Assembly: GCF_039555325.1 (NCBI RefSeq)
Contig: NZ_CP154608.1
Coordinates: 558,001 to 622,000, forward strand
Reading direction: 5' to 3'
DNA from: Sphingomicrobium sp. XHP0239
Lineage (GTDB): Bacteria; Pseudomonadota; Alphaproteobacteria; Sphingomonadales; Sphingomonadaceae
DNA length: 64,000 bases
The position numbers and the translations under genes were made by a program. Positions 62,526-64,000 of this stretch are shown one piece after another. The first letter of the stretch is position 1. The number at the start of each line of letters is the position of its first letter. The notes beneath the pieces were generated by a model. It did not search any database. It had not been told where the DNA came from and worked only from the letters and a program-made list of their open reading frames with translations.

Positions 62526-64000
62526 GGCCGACCTCCAGTTCGATGGCGGATGGATCGATCGACGCCATTCCCTGACCCGTGGCGGGGGCGGGGGGAGGGA
62601 CGGCATAGGCGCCGTCGCGCGATCGATTGAGCGGCGGCTGTCCGATCGGATTGGCGACCGGTGCCACCGGCGCGGTCGGATCCGGAATTGCCGCAGTCGC
62701 GCCGTCGGTCCGACCGAGCAGGAACAGGTCGAGCTCGTCGGGCGGGATCGCGGTGTCGGTGGGATAGCGATAGCTGCCCGCCGGTTGCGGACGAACCAGC
62801 CGCGGCGTCACGACGATCACGAGTTCGCTGTCATTCTTCTGGAACCGGGTCGAGCGGAACAGCGAGCCGATGATCGGCAGGCTGCCGAGGATCGGGAATT
62901 GGCTGACCGTCGTCTGGAAGTCGGTGCGCAGCAGCCCCGCCAGCGCGAAGCTTTCCCCGTCGCGAAGCTCGACTACGGCTTCGGCGCGGCGGGTCGAAAG
63001 GCCGGGCACGACAAGGCCGTTCACCGTGACCGAGGCAGAGGGGTCGATCGAGCTGACCTCGGGCGCGACGACGAGGTTGATGACCCCGTCGGCGAGCACG
63101 GTCGGCGTGAAGGCCAGGCTGACGCCGAACTGCTTGAATTCGACGGTGATACCGCGGCTGTCGTCGTCGCCGCCGCCGCCCTGGAAGACGGGGATCGGGA
63201 ATTCGCCCCCCGCAAGGAAGGTCGCGGGTTCGCCCGACAGGGTGACAAGCGTCGGTTCGGCCAGCGTCGTCACCAGCCCCTTGCGCTCCAGCGCGTCGAG
63301 CACCGAGGTGATCCGCGCGCCCAGCAGCGTCAGGCTGCCGGTGAAGACGCCGAAGCTGTCGACGATCTCGGAAATGCTGGTGACGGGTCCGGTGGGGCTG
63401 GGCGACACCGCGCCGCCTACGCCGCTTGCCGCACTGAAATTGCCATTACCGACGAACAGGCCCGAACCGATGTCCTTGAGCGCGGAGCGGCTGACCTCGG
63501 AGAAGGTCACCTCCAGCATGACCTGCTGCGAGGCGCCGACCGACATCATGTTGATGACGTTCTCCTCGCCCGCATAGACGGCGGCGAGGCGCATCGCCCG
63601 GTCCGCGGAGATGGACGAGGATACGATGCCTTCGAGCACGACATTGTCGTTGACCATCCGAGCACCGATGCTGTCGCCCGGTATGAGCTCGGACAATTGC
63701 TGGCGCAGCCCCATCACGTCGGGACCGACCGCGACGTCGACGACTGCAATCAGCCGGTCGCGCGCGTCGAACAGGGTAAGGCTGGTCGTGCCCATCGAGC
63801 GTCCGAGGACGTAAAGGCCCTGGTCCGACAGCGGCAGCACGTCCGCGACTTCGGGATTGCCCACGAGTGCACGGGCGTAGGGACGGTCGAGTTCGAGCAC
63901 CTCGCTCTTGTTGACCGGGATCGACAGCGATCCCGCATGGACTCGGTCGGTCTGCATCGAGACCTGGGCATGGGCGGGGGCGACCCAGGCGGTCGCGCCC
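62515..64000 (-). CDS. cpaC: Tad pilus secretin CpaC/RcpA (locus 2), 5' end outside window
   Basis: About 494 residues are visible; the frame is open to the window edge. The first residues (GATAWVAPAHAQ) look like the end of a signal peptide, so little is missing. An N-terminal domain (LSIPVNKSEVLELDRPYARA, GNPEVADVLPL) precedes a BON-like segment, and the secretin domain carries LAEPTLVTLSGEPATFLAGG and RRAEAVVELRDGESFALAG. A C-terminal extension of about 90 Pro/Ala-rich residues follows. It is a paralogue of the secretin at 27489. Confidence 0.93.
   Translation of the reverse strand, partial: GATAWVAPAHAQVSMQTDRVHAGSLSIPVNKSEVLELDRPYARALVGNPEVADVLPLSDQGLYVLGRSMGTTSLTLFDARDRLIAVVDVAVGPDVMGLRQQLSELIPGDSIGARMVNDNVVLEGIVSSSISADRAMRLAAVYAGEENVINMMSVGASQQVMLEVTFSEVSRSALKDIGSGLFVGNGNFSAASGVGGAVSPSPTGPVTSISEIVDSFGVFTGSLTLLGARITSVLDALERKGLVTTLAEPTLVTLSGEPATFLAGGEFPIPVFQGGGGDDDSRGITVEFKQFGVSLAFTPTVLADGVINLVVAPEVSSIDPSASVTVNGLVVPGLSTRRAEAVVELRDGESFALAGLLRTDFQTTVSQFPILGSLPIIGSLFRSTRFQKNDSELVIVVTPRLVRPQPAGSYRYPTDTAIPPDELDLFLLGRTDGATAAIPDPTAPVAPVANPIGQPPLNRSRDGAYAVPPPAPATGQGMASIDPSAIELEVGHDY

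Noticed and set aside
1..64000. CRISPR arrays, prophage, insertion sequences, tRNA or rRNA genes
   Set aside because: No regularly spaced repeats, transposase, integrase or cloverleaf sequences were noticed on either strand; a dedicated RNA search could not be run.

Overview
The window is about 64 kb of high-G+C chromosome from an alphaproteobacterium, most likely of the order Sphingomonadales. This rests on gene content and order (petABC next to hemF and apt, rplY-pth-ychF on one strand, two Tad pilus loci) and on a REP-type repeat of the 'GTCCTTCGAC' kind known from sphingomonads. Genes are dense, many overlap by ATGA or GTGA, and GTG starts are common. I see no rRNA, tRNA, CRISPR array, prophage or insertion sequence.

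Layout. 1-6 kb: end of an ABC-2 permease, a secreted Asp/Arg-rich protein, argD-hslO, small envelope proteins, and a queuosine block (queC, an unrecognised gene, queE). 6-12.5 kb: lipB, a membrane protein, hemF, the cytochrome bc1 genes petABC, and apt. 12.4-20 kb, mostly minus strand: a MaoC-like dehydratase, ychF, a CPBP protease, a Tat-exported SDR, a 2OG-Fe(II) oxygenase, pth, rplY, and two TraB/GumN lipoproteins. 20-23 kb: glyQS. 23-30.5 kb: Tad locus 1 (cpaA, cpaB, cpaC, cpaD, cpaE, tadB, tadC), which lacks the cpaF motor gene. 30.5-33.7 kb: an FAD oxidoreductase, rnhA, ispH and a lipoprotein. 33.8-39.7 kb: a tandem glycine riboswitch, then gcvT-gcvH-gcvPA-gcvPB, continuing without a gap into an ABA4-like membrane protein and a DUF938 methyltransferase. 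39.8-44.4 kb: two convergent PilZ genes and a three-gene glycosyltransferase/flippase-like set. 44.5-49.6 kb: a five-gene molybdenum hydroxylase operon (PaoABC-like subunits, XdhC, MocA-like). 49.7-51.7 kb: a luciferase-like oxidoreductase and an MscS-type channel. 51.8-64 kb, minus strand: Tad locus 2 (secretin CpaC, small lipoprotein, TadG-like, two TadE-like, CpaE, CpaF, TadB, TadC, TadD, TPR, CpaA), ending in an M15-type peptidase.

How it fits together. Most genes are housekeeping: one-carbon metabolism, respiration, heme, lipoate, tRNA modification and translation. The accessory interest lies in the two unlike Tad loci, of which only locus 2 has the CpaF ATPase and the TadE/TadG pseudopilins. 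Other points are a TraB/GumN pair in which one member has lost the catalytic His motif, an A+T-richer orphan inside the queuosine operon, and two extra genes placed under a glycine riboswitch. All functional calls come from reading the sequence and remembered family motifs; no database search was run.
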